A stretch of DNA of 64,000 nucleotides from Planctomycetota bacterium (lineage in GTDB: Bacteria > Planctomycetota > Planctomycetia > Planctomycetales > Planctomycetaceae): assembly GCA_014584345.1 (NCBI GenBank), contig JACTNB010000017.1:1-64000 (forward strand). The letters run 5' to 3'. Position numbers and translations under genes: made by a program. How positions within the stretch are numbered: the stretch's first letter is position 1; every line of letters begins with the position of its first letter. The notes under the pieces are model-generated. The model was not told the DNA's origin and did no database searches. It saw only the letters and a program-made list of their open reading frames with translations. Below are positions 45,193-55,012 of the stretch, piece by piece.

Positions 45193-46347
45193 ATGACCGG
45201 ATCGCCCCCCCGCAAACACCAGTCCTCCCGACTGATCTTTACGGGAGGGGGAACGGGGGGGCATCTGTTTCCCGGAATTGCGGTCGCCCGGGCCTGGCGG
45301 GAACAGCATCCCGACAGTGAGATCCTGTTCGTGGGAAGCAATCGGGAAATCGAGCGGAAGATTCTGCTCGAAGCAGGATTCCGGCACGCGGGCTTATCCT
45401 TTGTCTCACCCAGCCACGCCTGGCGGCATCCGATTCGATTTGTCCGCTGCTGGAACACGGCGCGGCGCGAAGCGAGCCGCGTGATAACCGACACCCTGCC
45501 CGACCTGGTGATCGGCCTGGGAGGATTTTCGAGTTACCCCCTGCTGCGGGAGTCGATCCGCCAGAAAATTCCCCTGGTGCTTTTGGAACAAAACGCCGTG
45601 CCCGGCAGAGTGACCTCGCTGTTCGCCAGGCAGGCGCGCTGCCTGTGCGGCAGTTACGAATCCTGCCGGGCACTCCTCCCCAAGGGAAGCAATTATGTGC
45701 TGACGGGAAATCCGCTCCGTCGCGAAGTCATGAACATCAAACATGCAGGGCAGAATGAATCTGGAAAACGGACGTTGCTGGTTTGCGGGGGAAGCCAGGG
45801 ATCTTCAACAATCAACCGGTTATTCTCCCGTTTTGCAGCCCAACATGGCGCACAGCTTTCGGGCTGGTTTATACGCCATCAAACCGGCGTCCCTTCCCAT
45901 TCCCCTACGGTAGAAGAACTATCACATATATACACAAAGATAGGCATTTCCCACGATATTAGAGAGTTTTATGCTAATCCCGATGAATATTATCGGGACT
46001 CGAAATTGATGGTATGCAGGGCTGGAGGGACTACCCTGGCTGAAGCGGCTTATCTAGGCATCAAGACCCTGGTGGTACCCATACCAAACACCGTACGGAA
46101 TCACCAGTACGCAAATGCAGCGCAGCACGTGGCCCAACATGGTGGGGAAATCATCTTGGAACAGACCCCTACCGTCGAGGCAGATTTTGAACAAGCGTTA
46201 TCCCGCATGTTGCGAAAAGCCAGCGCGCGTAACCATCCTCAATCCAACCCCCAAGACAGCGCCAGCGAAACGGCAGGTAATGTTGACGCCACAAGAAATG
46301 TCCTAAGAGCGTTGAATCGCGCGATCGAAGGGCCTCACGAGATGTAA
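45193..46347 (+). CDS. murG: UDP-GlcNAc:undecaprenyl-PP-MurNAc-pentapeptide GlcNAc transferase
   Basis: A 384-residue GT28 glycosyltransferase that turns lipid I into lipid II at the cytoplasmic face of the membrane. The N-terminal glycine motif is LIFTGGGTGGHLFPGIAVAR (14-33). DLVIGLGGFSSYPLL, LEQNAVPGRVT, VCGGSQGSSTIN and MVCRAGGTTLAEAA, which binds the uridine diphosphate, all fit MurG. It is slightly longer at the C terminus than usual (a polar tail after about 350). The codon use and AT content shift near 45890-45990, where the stretch is locally AT-richer. No other mur gene is nearby, so it lies outside a dcw cluster. Confidence 0.96.
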   Translation: MTGSPPRKHQSSRLIFTGGGTGGHLFPGIAVARAWREQHPDSEILFVGSNREIERKILLEAGFRHAGLSFVSPSHAWRHPIRFVRCWNTARREASRVITDTLPDLVIGLGGFSSYPLLRESIRQKIPLVLLEQNAVPGRVTSLFARQARCLCGSYESCRALLPKGSNYVLTGNPLRREVMNIKHAGQNESGKRTLLVCGGSQGSSTINRLFSRFAAQHGAQLSGWFIRHQTGVPSHSPTVEELSHIYTKIGISHDIREFYANPDEYYRDSKLMVCRAGGTTLAEAAYLGIKTLVVPIPNTVRNHQYANAAQHVAQHGGEIILEQTPTVEADFEQALSRMLRKASARNHPQSNPQDSASETAGNVDATRNVLRALNRAIEGPHEM

Positions 46348-46545
46348 CGGCAGCATAATTTGTTGAGAGAAATGCGAATTCATAAGTCCACTCATCATTT
46401 CTCCATGAAAGTAGAAAATCCACCCGGATTCAGTGTTGCTATTTTTTTTAACCCAGCTATATATGACCTTAGCCAGACAACATGCCTGCCCATTATCTGC
46501 AAAGATGCGCACAATTGCACAGAACGTAGAAATATCAGGGCTCAT
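46303..46545 (-). CDS. Weak small antisense reading frame
   Basis: An 80-codon frame starting at ATG 46545 with GGGGGGAG nine bases before. It reads MSPDISTFCAIVRIFADNG, then KVIYSWVKKNSN, and overlaps the 3' end of murG by 45 bp. The composition is AT-rich. It has no recognisable family, and lies antisense to the leader of the next gene. It may be chance. Confidence 0.18.
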   Translation of the reverse strand: MSPDISTFCAIVRIFADNGQACCLAKVIYSWVKKNSNTESGWIFYFHGEMMSGLMNSHFSQQIMLPLHLVRPFDRAIQRS

Positions 46546-46662
46546 TTGTATTCTCCCCCCCGAGTCACGCATAGCCGGGGCCTCCGTTCTTCCCGCGGGA
46601 AGATTTAGGATGCTCTCTTTCCTGTAGTACCTTCGAAAAATTTAGCAGTTGAGGAAAATGTG
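46348..46662 (+). promoter_or_regulatory. AT-rich leader of the winged-helix gene
   Basis: 315 bp that are markedly richer in A and T than the rest. TTGCTA (46436-46441), a 16-bp spacer and TATATA (46458-46463) form a promoter candidate about 200 bp before the next start, which implies a long leader. CCCCCCGAGTC and following bases show no clear riboswitch. Confidence 0.35.
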
Positions 46663-47043
46663 ATGGCGGACGCATTGGAAAACCTGAGTGTAGTGGAAAT
46701 TCAAAACGTATTGCGCAAGCGGCAGTCCCGTGTGAACGTGCTGCAAAAACGCCGCGAAAAGTTGCTGGAAGAAATCAAGAGCATCGACCAGGAAATCACC
46801 ACGATTACTGGCACCGAATCCGGCACGATCCGATTCAAGAACAAGTTCCCCCTGCAACAGGTGATCTGCGAAGTACTGGGTAAGCACAAGAAGGGACTGA
46901 CACTCGCGGAACTGACGGAAGCAATTGAAAAAACGGGCTACCAATCCGGCAGCGCGAACTTCAAGAATGTTGTTTACCAGAATGTATATAAGTCGGACCT
47001 GGTGGCTCGCGATGAAAAATCTGGCAAATACGTACTGGCTTGA
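46663..47043 (+). CDS. Coiled-coil plus winged-helix small protein
   Basis: A 126-residue basic protein. The N-terminal half is a coiled coil (VLQKRREKLLEEIKSIDQEI). The C-terminal half (about 65-126) looks like a winged helix: FPLQQVICEVLGKHKKGLTL, AELTEAIEKTGYQSG, FKNVVYQNVYKSDLV, ARDEKSGKYVLA. This outline fits a small DNA-binding or chromatin-like protein. In many bacteria a similar HTH comes with the sentence 'KG-LTLAEL' of restriction-endonuclease-like or HARE domains, so this may be a HARE-HTH-type unit. ATG at 46663 has GAGG eight bases upstream; a GTG one codon earlier is also possible. A hairpin follows. Role unknown; strong own promoter region. Confidence 0.75.
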   Translation: MADALENLSVVEIQNVLRKRQSRVNVLQKRREKLLEEIKSIDQEITTITGTESGTIRFKNKFPLQQVICEVLGKHKKGLTLAELTEAIEKTGYQSGSANFKNVVYQNVYKSDLVARDEKSGKYVLA

Positions 47044-47131
47044 GTCCAATCCTGTTCCCGGGAGACGCCTGTTGCCGGGCCCTATGTGATTCCATCCCAC
47101 AGCAGCCGCATTGTCTCCTGTCGTTAATTCG

Positions 47132-47176
47132 AAAGAGGGGCTTCCTGCCTCGGTAGGTTGCCCCCTCTTGTCTTTT
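47132..47176 (+). terminator. Intrinsic terminator
   Basis: AAGAGGGGC pairs with GCCCCCTCTT (one mismatch) around a 17-nt loop, followed by GTCTTTT. It lies about 90 bp after the winged-helix gene. Confidence 0.65.
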
Positions 47177-47233
47177 GAATTCATAGAATCGAAACTGATC
47201 CTTTGATTCGTTCCTGCGTCGCCAGCAGCAGGT

Positions 47234-48454
47234 ATGTCCCGGTCAATCCTCAACATGCTGGCGGGGAACACAGCAACCATGCCACGAAAGCTACTCGGCG
47301 ACTACCCGGTTTCCCTGTTGCTCAAACTACTCGAAATTCCCGGCTCCAGCAGCCGAGAAAAGCCCGTCCTGGATGTCATTCTCCAGGAAGCGTTGGATGC
47401 CGGTTTGCCTCAGGACGCGTATTGTTTCGATCAAGCCCATGTCAAAGCGAAGCACGGCGAATGCGGCAATCTGATTATCAAGCTGCCCGGTACGCGCCGT
47501 GGTCCCCGACGATTATTGATGGCCCACGTGGATACGGTCCCGCTCTGCCTGGGGGCAATTCCTCAATTGGGAGGAGATTACATTTTTTCGGAATCGCCTC
47601 GCACCGCGCTGGGGGGCGATGATCGCGGCGGAGTCGCGGTGGTCTTGTCGACACTGGTCCGTCTGCTGCACGAACACCCTGCCCATCCCCCGCTGACATT
47701 TCTGTTCACGGTCCAGGAAGAAATTGGCCTGGTGGGAGCACGTTATGTGAGTCGCGGCAAACTGGGACAGCCCAAATACTGTTTCAATTTCGATGGTGGA
47801 CTGCCCAACGCGATCGTGATGGGAGCCACTGGCGACGAACACCTGGATATCGTCATTCACGGCAAGGCGAGCCATGCCGGCTCCCAACCGGAAAACGGGG
47901 TCTCCGCGGTCACGATTGCCGGCGTGGCAATTGCCGAGTTATATCGTGAAGGCTGGCTGGGAAAAATCAGCAAGCCGCAGGGGGAAGGGACCAGCAATCT
48001 GGGTATCGTGCAGGGAGGGGCAGCGACCAATGTCGTGACCGACCTGCTCGAAATTCGCGGGGAAGCGCGCAGTCATGTGCCGGAATTTCGCGCGGAAATT
48101 GTGGAACAGATCCGTGCCGCTTTCGAGCGAGCGGCGCTCCTGGTCACGAATGTGTCAGGGGAATCCGGCCAGGTCGATTTCACGCATCGCACGAAATATG
48201 AAGCGTTTCGACTCACGGAAAGCGATCCCGTGGTGGCCATGGCCGTGGCGGCGGTGCAGCGTGCCGGGTTGGAACCGCTGCCGAAAATATCGAACGGCGG
48301 CCTCGACGCTAACTGGATGACTTCTCATGGCATGCCAACCGTGACCTTCGGCTGCGGCCAGGAGCATATCCATACCACATCGGAACGACTCCACATTCCC
48401 AGTTTTCGTCAAGCCTGCACGGTCGCCTGGGAGTTGGCCACGGGAGCCGGCTGA
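47234..48454 (+). CDS. M20-family metallopeptidase (PepT-like)
   Basis: A 406-residue cytoplasmic zinc aminopeptidase or carboxypeptidase-like enzyme. Metal ligands are in LLMAHVDTVPL (His, Asp), ALGGDDRGGVA (Asp), FTVQEEIGLVGA (catalytic Glu pair) and FNFDGGLPN. The dimerisation lid is HGKASHAGSQPENGVSAVT, and the last His is in GCGQEHIHTTSER. The layout resembles tripeptidase T. ATG at 47234 is the first; internal ATG codons at 47255 and 47279 also give complete cores, and the first 16 residues look unneeded. No operon partner on this strand. Confidence 0.92.
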   Translation: MSRSILNMLAGNTATMPRKLLGDYPVSLLLKLLEIPGSSSREKPVLDVILQEALDAGLPQDAYCFDQAHVKAKHGECGNLIIKLPGTRRGPRRLLMAHVDTVPLCLGAIPQLGGDYIFSESPRTALGGDDRGGVAVVLSTLVRLLHEHPAHPPLTFLFTVQEEIGLVGARYVSRGKLGQPKYCFNFDGGLPNAIVMGATGDEHLDIVIHGKASHAGSQPENGVSAVTIAGVAIAELYREGWLGKISKPQGEGTSNLGIVQGGAATNVVTDLLEIRGEARSHVPEFRAEIVEQIRAAFERAALLVTNVSGESGQVDFTHRTKYEAFRLTESDPVVAMAVAAVQRAGLEPLPKISNGGLDANWMTSHGMPTVTFGCGQEHIHTTSERLHIPSFRQACTVAWELATGAG

Positions 48455-48471
48455 CTTTCGAGCGTTGGGAC

Positions 48472-49767
48472 CTAGTTTTTTGGTGGTAATTCGGCAAGGC
48501 GGATACGGCGGAACGACATATCCGTGGTGGGATCGTGTCCTTGCAGGCTGAGATGGCCAGCCTCCAGTCGCAAGCCTTTGCGTGGATTGGGATCGGGAGT
48601 CCGCTGGTCGCGCCAGTTGACGACCGGATACCCTTGCACCCAGGTGGCAATTTGCGGACCGTCCGCAAGGAGCGTAATCGTGGCCCAACTCAGGTCATCA
48701 GCGACGACTCTGCGGGCCTCGACGCGGCGGAAAATGGCCCCGGTCCCCGCATTGTTGGGCCGATTCCGATCTCCCTCGTGAAACCCGTTGTGGATTTGCA
48801 CTTCGTAGCCATTGGAAGGGGCCTGTTCGGTCCCCCGCTCTGCCCGGAAGAACAGCCCGCTATTCAGTTCCGGGGCGTGCGTCCGCGCTTCGAACTGGAC
48901 GAGAAAATCCTGAAAGGTCTCCTCGGTTTCGAGAAATCCGGGACCATTCACAACGTGAATACTGCCGTCGACCACGTCGATCACGCTCTTCCCGCCCGGC
49001 ACCTCGCGCCAGCCCGCCAGGTCGGTTCCATTGAATAACTCGCGCGAACCGAGCGGCTTGATCCGAATGTTGCGATAGGCCAGTTCGCCGGAATTTTTCT
49101 GCAGGCCAATCAGTCCACTCGGGCGCCAACCGGAGCGTTCGTCGCGAAATTCGCAGACGTCCCGACCATCAATCGAGACACGGAACAGGTTTCCCACGGC
49201 GGAGACGTGCATTTGATGCCAATTGTCGTCGGTGGTGGAAAAGCCCGGATTGGAGGGCGCATGGGCCACAAGACTGCCACTGAGAAACCCCTGGGGATGA
49301 TCGTCGGCAATGTTCACCTCGTAACAATCCGTGGCGGGATCGGAGGGGGCCTCGGCACAGCGGACGAAGACGCCACCGTTGCTGCCGGGTGATCCCTTGA
49401 ATTCCAGCGACAACTCGAAATCCGCAAACCGGACAGTGGTCAACAGCAACCCAATGGGTCCCTCGCTGGCGGCGATGGCCTGATCCGCAACGTGCCAGTT
49501 GATACCGGGGTCTCCTGACCAGCCAAACAGCGTTTCATTATCGAACAACAGCAACCAGCCCTCTTCGATCTGTTCCGGAGTCAGCGGGTTGATGTACGAG
49601 AGGGGCTTCGCGTGCGAAACGTCCGCCGTCAGTTCCGCCGCCGGTGTCTCGGAGGGCTGGGCGGAAACAGGTTGCGGTGTTTCTTCCGCGGGTCGACAGC
49701 CTGCCGCGAAAAATGCCAGCAGGCACGCTAGCACCGGAAAAGCACTCCAGGGAAGCGGGGTTCTCAT
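48472..49767 (-). CDS. Lipoprotein with tandem DUF1080 (3-keto-disaccharide hydrolase-like) domains
   Basis: A 431-residue lipoprotein with lipobox AFFAAGC (Cys24). Two concanavalin-like DUF1080 units follow. The first (about 65-240) has EGWLLLFDNETLFGWSG, RFADFELSLEFKGSPGSNGG, FVRC and NWHQMHVSAVGN. The second (about 245-430) has ELFNGTDLAGWREVPGG, FLETEETFQDFLVQFEART, NSGLFFRAERG and GYEVQIHNGF. Some DUF1080 proteins are 3-keto-glycoside hydrolases acting after sugar oxidation; in planctomycetes the family is hugely expanded. Here two domains suggest binding or hydrolysis of a glycan outside the cell. ATG at 49767 has GGAGG eight bases upstream. It converges with the M20 peptidase, 17 bp between stops. 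Confidence 0.93.
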   Translation of the reverse strand: MRTPLPWSAFPVLACLLAFFAAGCRPAEETPQPVSAQPSETPAAELTADVSHAKPLSYINPLTPEQIEEGWLLLFDNETLFGWSGDPGINWHVADQAIAASEGPIGLLLTTVRFADFELSLEFKGSPGSNGGVFVRCAEAPSDPATDCYEVNIADDHPQGFLSGSLVAHAPSNPGFSTTDDNWHQMHVSAVGNLFRVSIDGRDVCEFRDERSGWRPSGLIGLQKNSGELAYRNIRIKPLGSRELFNGTDLAGWREVPGGKSVIDVVDGSIHVVNGPGFLETEETFQDFLVQFEARTHAPELNSGLFFRAERGTEQAPSNGYEVQIHNGFHEGDRNRPNNAGTGAIFRRVEARRVVADDLSWATITLLADGPQIATWVQGYPVVNWRDQRTPDPNPRKGLRLEAGHLSLQGHDPTTDMSFRRIRLAELPPKN

Positions 49768-49863
49768 TTTCAATTCCTCCGGGAAACGTTGGACGGTCGG
49801 GCCGCTGGGCAGTACGGGATGGCATGTGTTACCTGGCGGACTCCCTGCGTGGCCGAGGGCGGG

Positions 49864-50989
49864 TCAACCCAACTTGCCGCTCCCCTGCCCGACAAACCAT
49901 TTCAGGTAGGCTTCGAGAAAGGGATCGAGTTCGCCTTCGAGCACCGTCAGGGGATTGCTGGTTTTGAGTTCGGAACGGGTATCCTTGACGAATTGTTCCG
50001 GTTGCAGGACATAATTTCGGATGGTTTCGCCGCCGAATCCAATTTTCGATTTTTCGCCTCTGCGGGCCGCCACTTCGGATTCCCGTTTCTCGATTTCCAT
50101 CTGATACAGCTTGGCAGTTAACATCTTGCGAGCCGCCGCCCGGTTCTGGTGCTGGCTGCGTTCGCTTTGACAACGGGCCACCACGCCGGTTGGCCGGTGA
50201 GTCAACCGGACAGCGGATTCCGTTTTGTTGACGTGTTGCCCCCCCGCGCCGCCGGCCCGCATGGTTTCCTCGTCGACATCCTTGTCCCAATCGATTTCGA
50301 TTTCAAAGCTATCATCGATTTCCGGAGTGACATCGACGGCGGCAAAGGCCGTCTGCCGCTTGCCGGCGGAGTTGAAGGGGCTCATGCGCACCAGGCGATG
50401 ATTCCCGGATTCTCCCTTAAGATACCCGTAGGCGTAATCCCCTTGAACCAGCAGCGTGGCATGACGGATGCCGGCCTCCTCGGCATCGGTCCGTTCCAGC
50501 AATTCCGCCTTGAAATCGTGGCTTTCGGCCCAGCGGATATACATCCGCAAAAGCATTTCGGCCCAGTCGGCGGCATCCGTTCCCCCTTCCCCGGCTTGAA
50601 TGGTGAGATACGCCCCCAGGGCATCCTCGGGTTTACCGAACAGGGTCTGGAATTCCAGGCGATCGAGAATGGACTGCAGGTGCGCGCAGGTTTGCTGAAT
50701 TTCCCGCGTGGTTTCGCTGGAATCGTCTTCCTCCGCGAATTCGATGAGGACCGCCAGATCATCCCGGCCCTGCAACAGTTCCTCGAGCGGAGCAACAAAA
50801 GCCTTGAGCCGACGGAAATCAGCCATCAGATTCTGGGCTTTTTCCTGGTTATCCCAAAAACCCGATGTCGCCATCTGGGCATTTATTTGCCGGACTTGTG
50901 ACGCTTTGACGTCGTAGTCAAAGAGAGTCCTTAAGATGAAGGATCCGTTCCATCAGATTATCACACGTGACGCGCAATTCGTTATTCAT
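49864..50989 (-). CDS. prfB: Peptide chain release factor 2, with programmed +1 frameshift
   Basis: Release factor 2, which ends translation at UGA and UAA. The main frame has AGEGGTDAADWAEMLLRMY, the RF2-type specificity tripeptide as SPF in VRMSPFNSAGKRQ, and the universal GGQ in AGGAGGQHVNKTES. The N terminus is in another frame: 23 codons from ATG 50989 (starting MNNELRV, ending HLKDSL) run into CTT TGA C at 50923-50917. A +1 shift there continues as DYDVKASQVRQINAQ into the main frame, matching the known RF2 N terminus. AAGGA lies four bases before the slip codon, as the stimulatory Shine-Dalgarno. The full protein is 374 residues. A complete-looking start at 50874 would lack the first 38 residues. 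Confidence 0.95.
50917..50932 (-). promoter_or_regulatory. prfB autoregulatory frameshift site
   Basis: On the minus strand AAGGACTCT precedes CTTTGAC. The in-frame TGA is at 50920-50918. Low RF2 lets the ribosome slip +1 at CTT, making full-length RF2; high RF2 ends translation at TGA. The mechanism is known from E. coli; its use here is inferred from the site. Confidence 0.92.
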
Positions 50990-51347
50990 GCTGACCAACA
51001 TTCCCCGAGTCTAATTAAGAGCGTAGTAGTTTGTCACAGTTTAATGTTTGGATTTTATGTTCAAGCTGTGTGTCACGGGCATTGCCAGTGATACACCGCT
51101 TGACGAGAAACCTGCAAGGCACGAGCAAAGCACGTGGCACCGGAATTCCTAGCTGTGATGCACCGGTCGTCGAAGACAATGAAACATTGTAGGGAGTAGG
51201 GCAGACGGAAGAAAGCCTGCTATCCCGGACTTTCGCGGGGACTCGGTGCCAAGTTTGGTCCGGGCGAAAGTTTTCGCACCGTTGGAGACGAAACCTCCTG
51301 CAACGGAAAAACTGGGGCGCGAGCCCCCCCGCAAATGGATCGGGAGA
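50990..51347. other. Intergenic region with a family 2 repeat
   Basis: 358 bp between prfB and the UDP-glucose dehydrogenase gene. The central part holds the family 2 repeat at 51069-51143. Near 51190-51225 there is TAGGGAGTAGGGCAG, like the TAGGGCAG elements at 228 and 369. No gene is supported. Confidence 0.5.
51069..51143 (+). repeat. Dispersed repeat family 2, copy 3
   Basis: The plus strand reads TGTGTCACGGGC, then TTGACGAGAAACCTGCAAGG, then CACGAGCAAAGCACGTGGCA. It aligns with the reverse complements of 6645-6715 and 12684-12755. This copy has no neighbouring MITE-like arm. Confidence 0.65.
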
Positions 51348-52658
<1,311 letters not shown>

Positions 52659-52895
52659 GTTCCGTCCTTGTTTTTCCAGATGAACCACGACCACCTTGGG
52701 AAGCTCTGCTTCCGGCAGCGGAACTGAAGTTCAATTTATCGTATATCGAACAATACCCTTGCAAGCAGGGAAGTAATGTTCCCTCGCGACCATCAGACAG
52801 GACAAACCGCTCCCGCGGTACCCTTCGCTGATTGATCCCGTTCACTGGTTGAAATGTAGGAAATCAGACGAATTTATGCGAGAGAACCTGCACTG

Positions 52896-53966
52896 TTACG
52901 TAGTAGAACCTGGCTCGTTCTCCAAGCGGGCTCCATATTGTTGCTGGTAATAGGCGAGATAGGCCCCCGTACGGATATGTTCCACCCAGGAGACGTGGTG
53001 GCGATACCACTGCACGGTCTCGCGCAAGCCTTGTTCCAGGGAAACCCGAGGACTCCAGCCGAGTTCCCGCTCGGCCTTGGTGCAATCGATCGCGTAACGG
53101 CGGTCGTGGCCCGGACGATCCTTCACGAACCTGATCAGGGATTCTGGTTTTTCAAGAATCGCCAGCAGCATGCGGATCAGCACGAGATTTTCAAGTTCAC
53201 AGCGCCCACCCAAATTGTAAATTTCTCCGGGGCGCCCCTGGGTCAGGGCAGCCAGGATGCCCCGGCAATGATCGGCTACATGGATCCAGTCACGAACCTG
53301 GCGTCCATCGCCATAAACAGGCAACGCTTCATCATTCAGGGCATTGGCAATGAACAGCGGAATCAGTTTTTCCGGGAACTGGAAGGGGCCGTAGTTGTTG
53401 GAACAGCGTGTGACCATCGCGGGAAAACCATGAGTTTGCACCGAGCCACGGACCAGCAGATCGGCAGCGGCCTTCGAGGCGGCATAGGGGCTGTTGGGGG
53501 CCAGCGGGGTCGTCTCCGTGAAATACCCTCCCTGTTCGAGGCTCCCATAGACTTCATCGGTCGAGACCTGCAGGTAACGCGTTATCCCTGCCTCGCGACA
53601 GGCATCCAGCATCACCTGTGTACCGACAATGTTGGTCTGCACAAACGGGGTGGAGTCGAGAATACTGCGATCGACATGGGATTCCGCCGCGAAGTTCAGC
53701 ACGGTATCGATGCGCGCTTCGTCCAGCAATCGGCGGACCAGATCGACATGACAGATATCCCCATGGACGAACCGATAGCGGGAATCCGTTTCCAGATCTC
53801 GCAGGTTTTCGGGGTTGCCGGCGTAGGTTAGCTTATCGAGATTGACGATGCGACATGCCCCGAACGAGTGCTCCTCCGAGAGCAGACAGCGAATAAAGTT
53901 GGCGCCGATGAAGCCGCAACCACCGGTAATCAGCAGGTTTCGCGGCTGATAGGGAACGGTATTCAT
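52896..53966 (-). CDS. rfbB: dTDP-glucose 4,6-dehydratase
   Basis: A 356-residue short-chain dehydrogenase/reductase that converts dTDP-glucose to dTDP-4-keto-6-deoxyglucose, the first committed step to rhamnose and other deoxysugars. The NAD site is LLITGGCGFIGANFIRCLL. AAESHVDRSI, STDEVYGSLEQGG with the Thr-Asp-Glu catalytic triad, YAASKAAADLLV (Tyr-x3-Lys) and TRCSNNYGPFQFPEKLIPL all fit RfbB/RmlB. ATG at 53966 is preferred though the Shine-Dalgarno is weak; a longer reading of 25 residues (Pro/Arg-rich) is rejected. No rmlA, C or D gene is in the window. Confidence 0.96.
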   Translation of the reverse strand: MNTVPYQPRNLLITGGCGFIGANFIRCLLSEEHSFGACRIVNLDKLTYAGNPENLRDLETDSRYRFVHGDICHVDLVRRLLDEARIDTVLNFAAESHVDRSILDSTPFVQTNIVGTQVMLDACREAGITRYLQVSTDEVYGSLEQGGYFTETTPLAPNSPYAASKAAADLLVRGSVQTHGFPAMVTRCSNNYGPFQFPEKLIPLFIANALNDEALPVYGDGRQVRDWIHVADHCRGILAALTQGRPGEIYNLGGRCELENLVLIRMLLAILEKPESLIRFVKDRPGHDRRYAIDCTKAERELGWSPRVSLEQGLRETVQWYRHHVSWVEHIRTGAYLAYYQQQYGARLENEPGSTT

Positions 53967-54042
53967 CGGGGCGACCGTTGGATGGGGACAGGCATACGAA
54001 CGGGGAATCCGCGGCACCGGCATGCGGCGCGCAAGCTCCACA

Positions 54043-54744
54043 CTACTTTTTCAATGTTCCGGTGAGCCGGATGTCGTCGAAATTGCCGGGATCGTCAAAC
54101 GAGCCGATGCCGATGCGGCCGTGCAGAAACGTCTTGTCCTCGGCGGTCATGACGGGGGTTTTCTTATCATCGAAAAAAACTTCGATCCTTCCCGAAGTGA
54201 CATTCCTCACAATACGAGCCCGATGCCATTCATCGTCCCAGTTGGTCCCTTCGGTGGTGGTGAGCGAAATTTTCTCGCGGGGAGAGCCGTTCACGATGAA
54301 AATCTGGTTCGCGTGGGGGTCGGCGACTTTCCCGAAATGCACATAATAGAAATGCGATTCATCCTGGTAGCCAAAGAACAGGCAGAGGGAACGATGGCCG
54401 TAATCGCGCGAGGTGGATTGTAAATTCACGTCGAGCACAAAATCGGTTACCTCCACCTCCTTGACGAGGTTGCGATTATAGGGAGAGCGAACTGGTGGTT
54501 CGTAGTTGCTTTTGGCCTTGATGAGGGCATAGACCGTGTTGTCCCCCTGCTTGCGCAATTCCCAGGCGGAGGGATCGGTCGGTTCCCAGCGGTCTGACAG
54601 ACCCTGTTCAAAGTCCTCGAAGAACACCGGTTGCGGAGACAATTTTAACAGCACGCGGTCTCCCGCCCATGCCAGCGGCAACTCCAACGCACACCATGTC
54701 AACAGGCACAGCCCCCACAGCCCCAACGAACGCATCGTCAACAT
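54043..54744 (-). CDS. Secreted LamG/DUF1080-like beta-sandwich protein
   Basis: A 233-residue exported protein with the signal LGLWGLCLLTWCALELPLA, cleaved after AWAG. The mature part is one concanavalin-like beta sandwich: PVFFEDFEQGLSDRWEP, VEVTDFVLDVNLQSTSRDYG, SLCLFFGYQDESHFYYVHFG, WHRARIVRNVTSGRIEVFFD and IGIGSFDDPGNFDDIRL. That is the order seen in DUF1080 and LamG-type glycan-binding domains. No catalytic residues are certain. It would bind or trim a glycan outside the cell. The ATG has AAAGGG eight bases upstream. It sits 76 bp upstream of rfbB on the same strand. Confidence 0.82.
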   Translation of the reverse strand: MLTMRSLGLWGLCLLTWCALELPLAWAGDRVLLKLSPQPVFFEDFEQGLSDRWEPTDPSAWELRKQGDNTVYALIKAKSNYEPPVRSPYNRNLVKEVEVTDFVLDVNLQSTSRDYGHRSLCLFFGYQDESHFYYVHFGKVADPHANQIFIVNGSPREKISLTTTEGTNWDDEWHRARIVRNVTSGRIEVFFDDKKTPVMTAEDKTFLHGRIGIGSFDDPGNFDDIRLTGTLKK

Positions 54745-55012
54745 GGCGTTACCCTTTCCCTTCAGTTTGATTCTCGATCAGCCGGATCTCGTACAGCATA
54801 CGATAACGAGGGCCGCCGAGGCGAACAATCACGCCCCAGGAAAACCATTCCGATTGCCCCCTTCACACGCGAACCGAATTGTAAAGTTTACACAGCCTGC
54901 CTCTTAGTTTACTTAACCAGAAGGCTGCAAACTCCTCTTTCTCGCAAAGGGGAGCTGCCCCTATGATTCGCAGGAAATAACTGCACCAGGGGTCTGGTAA
55001 CCAGGAAGGCAC

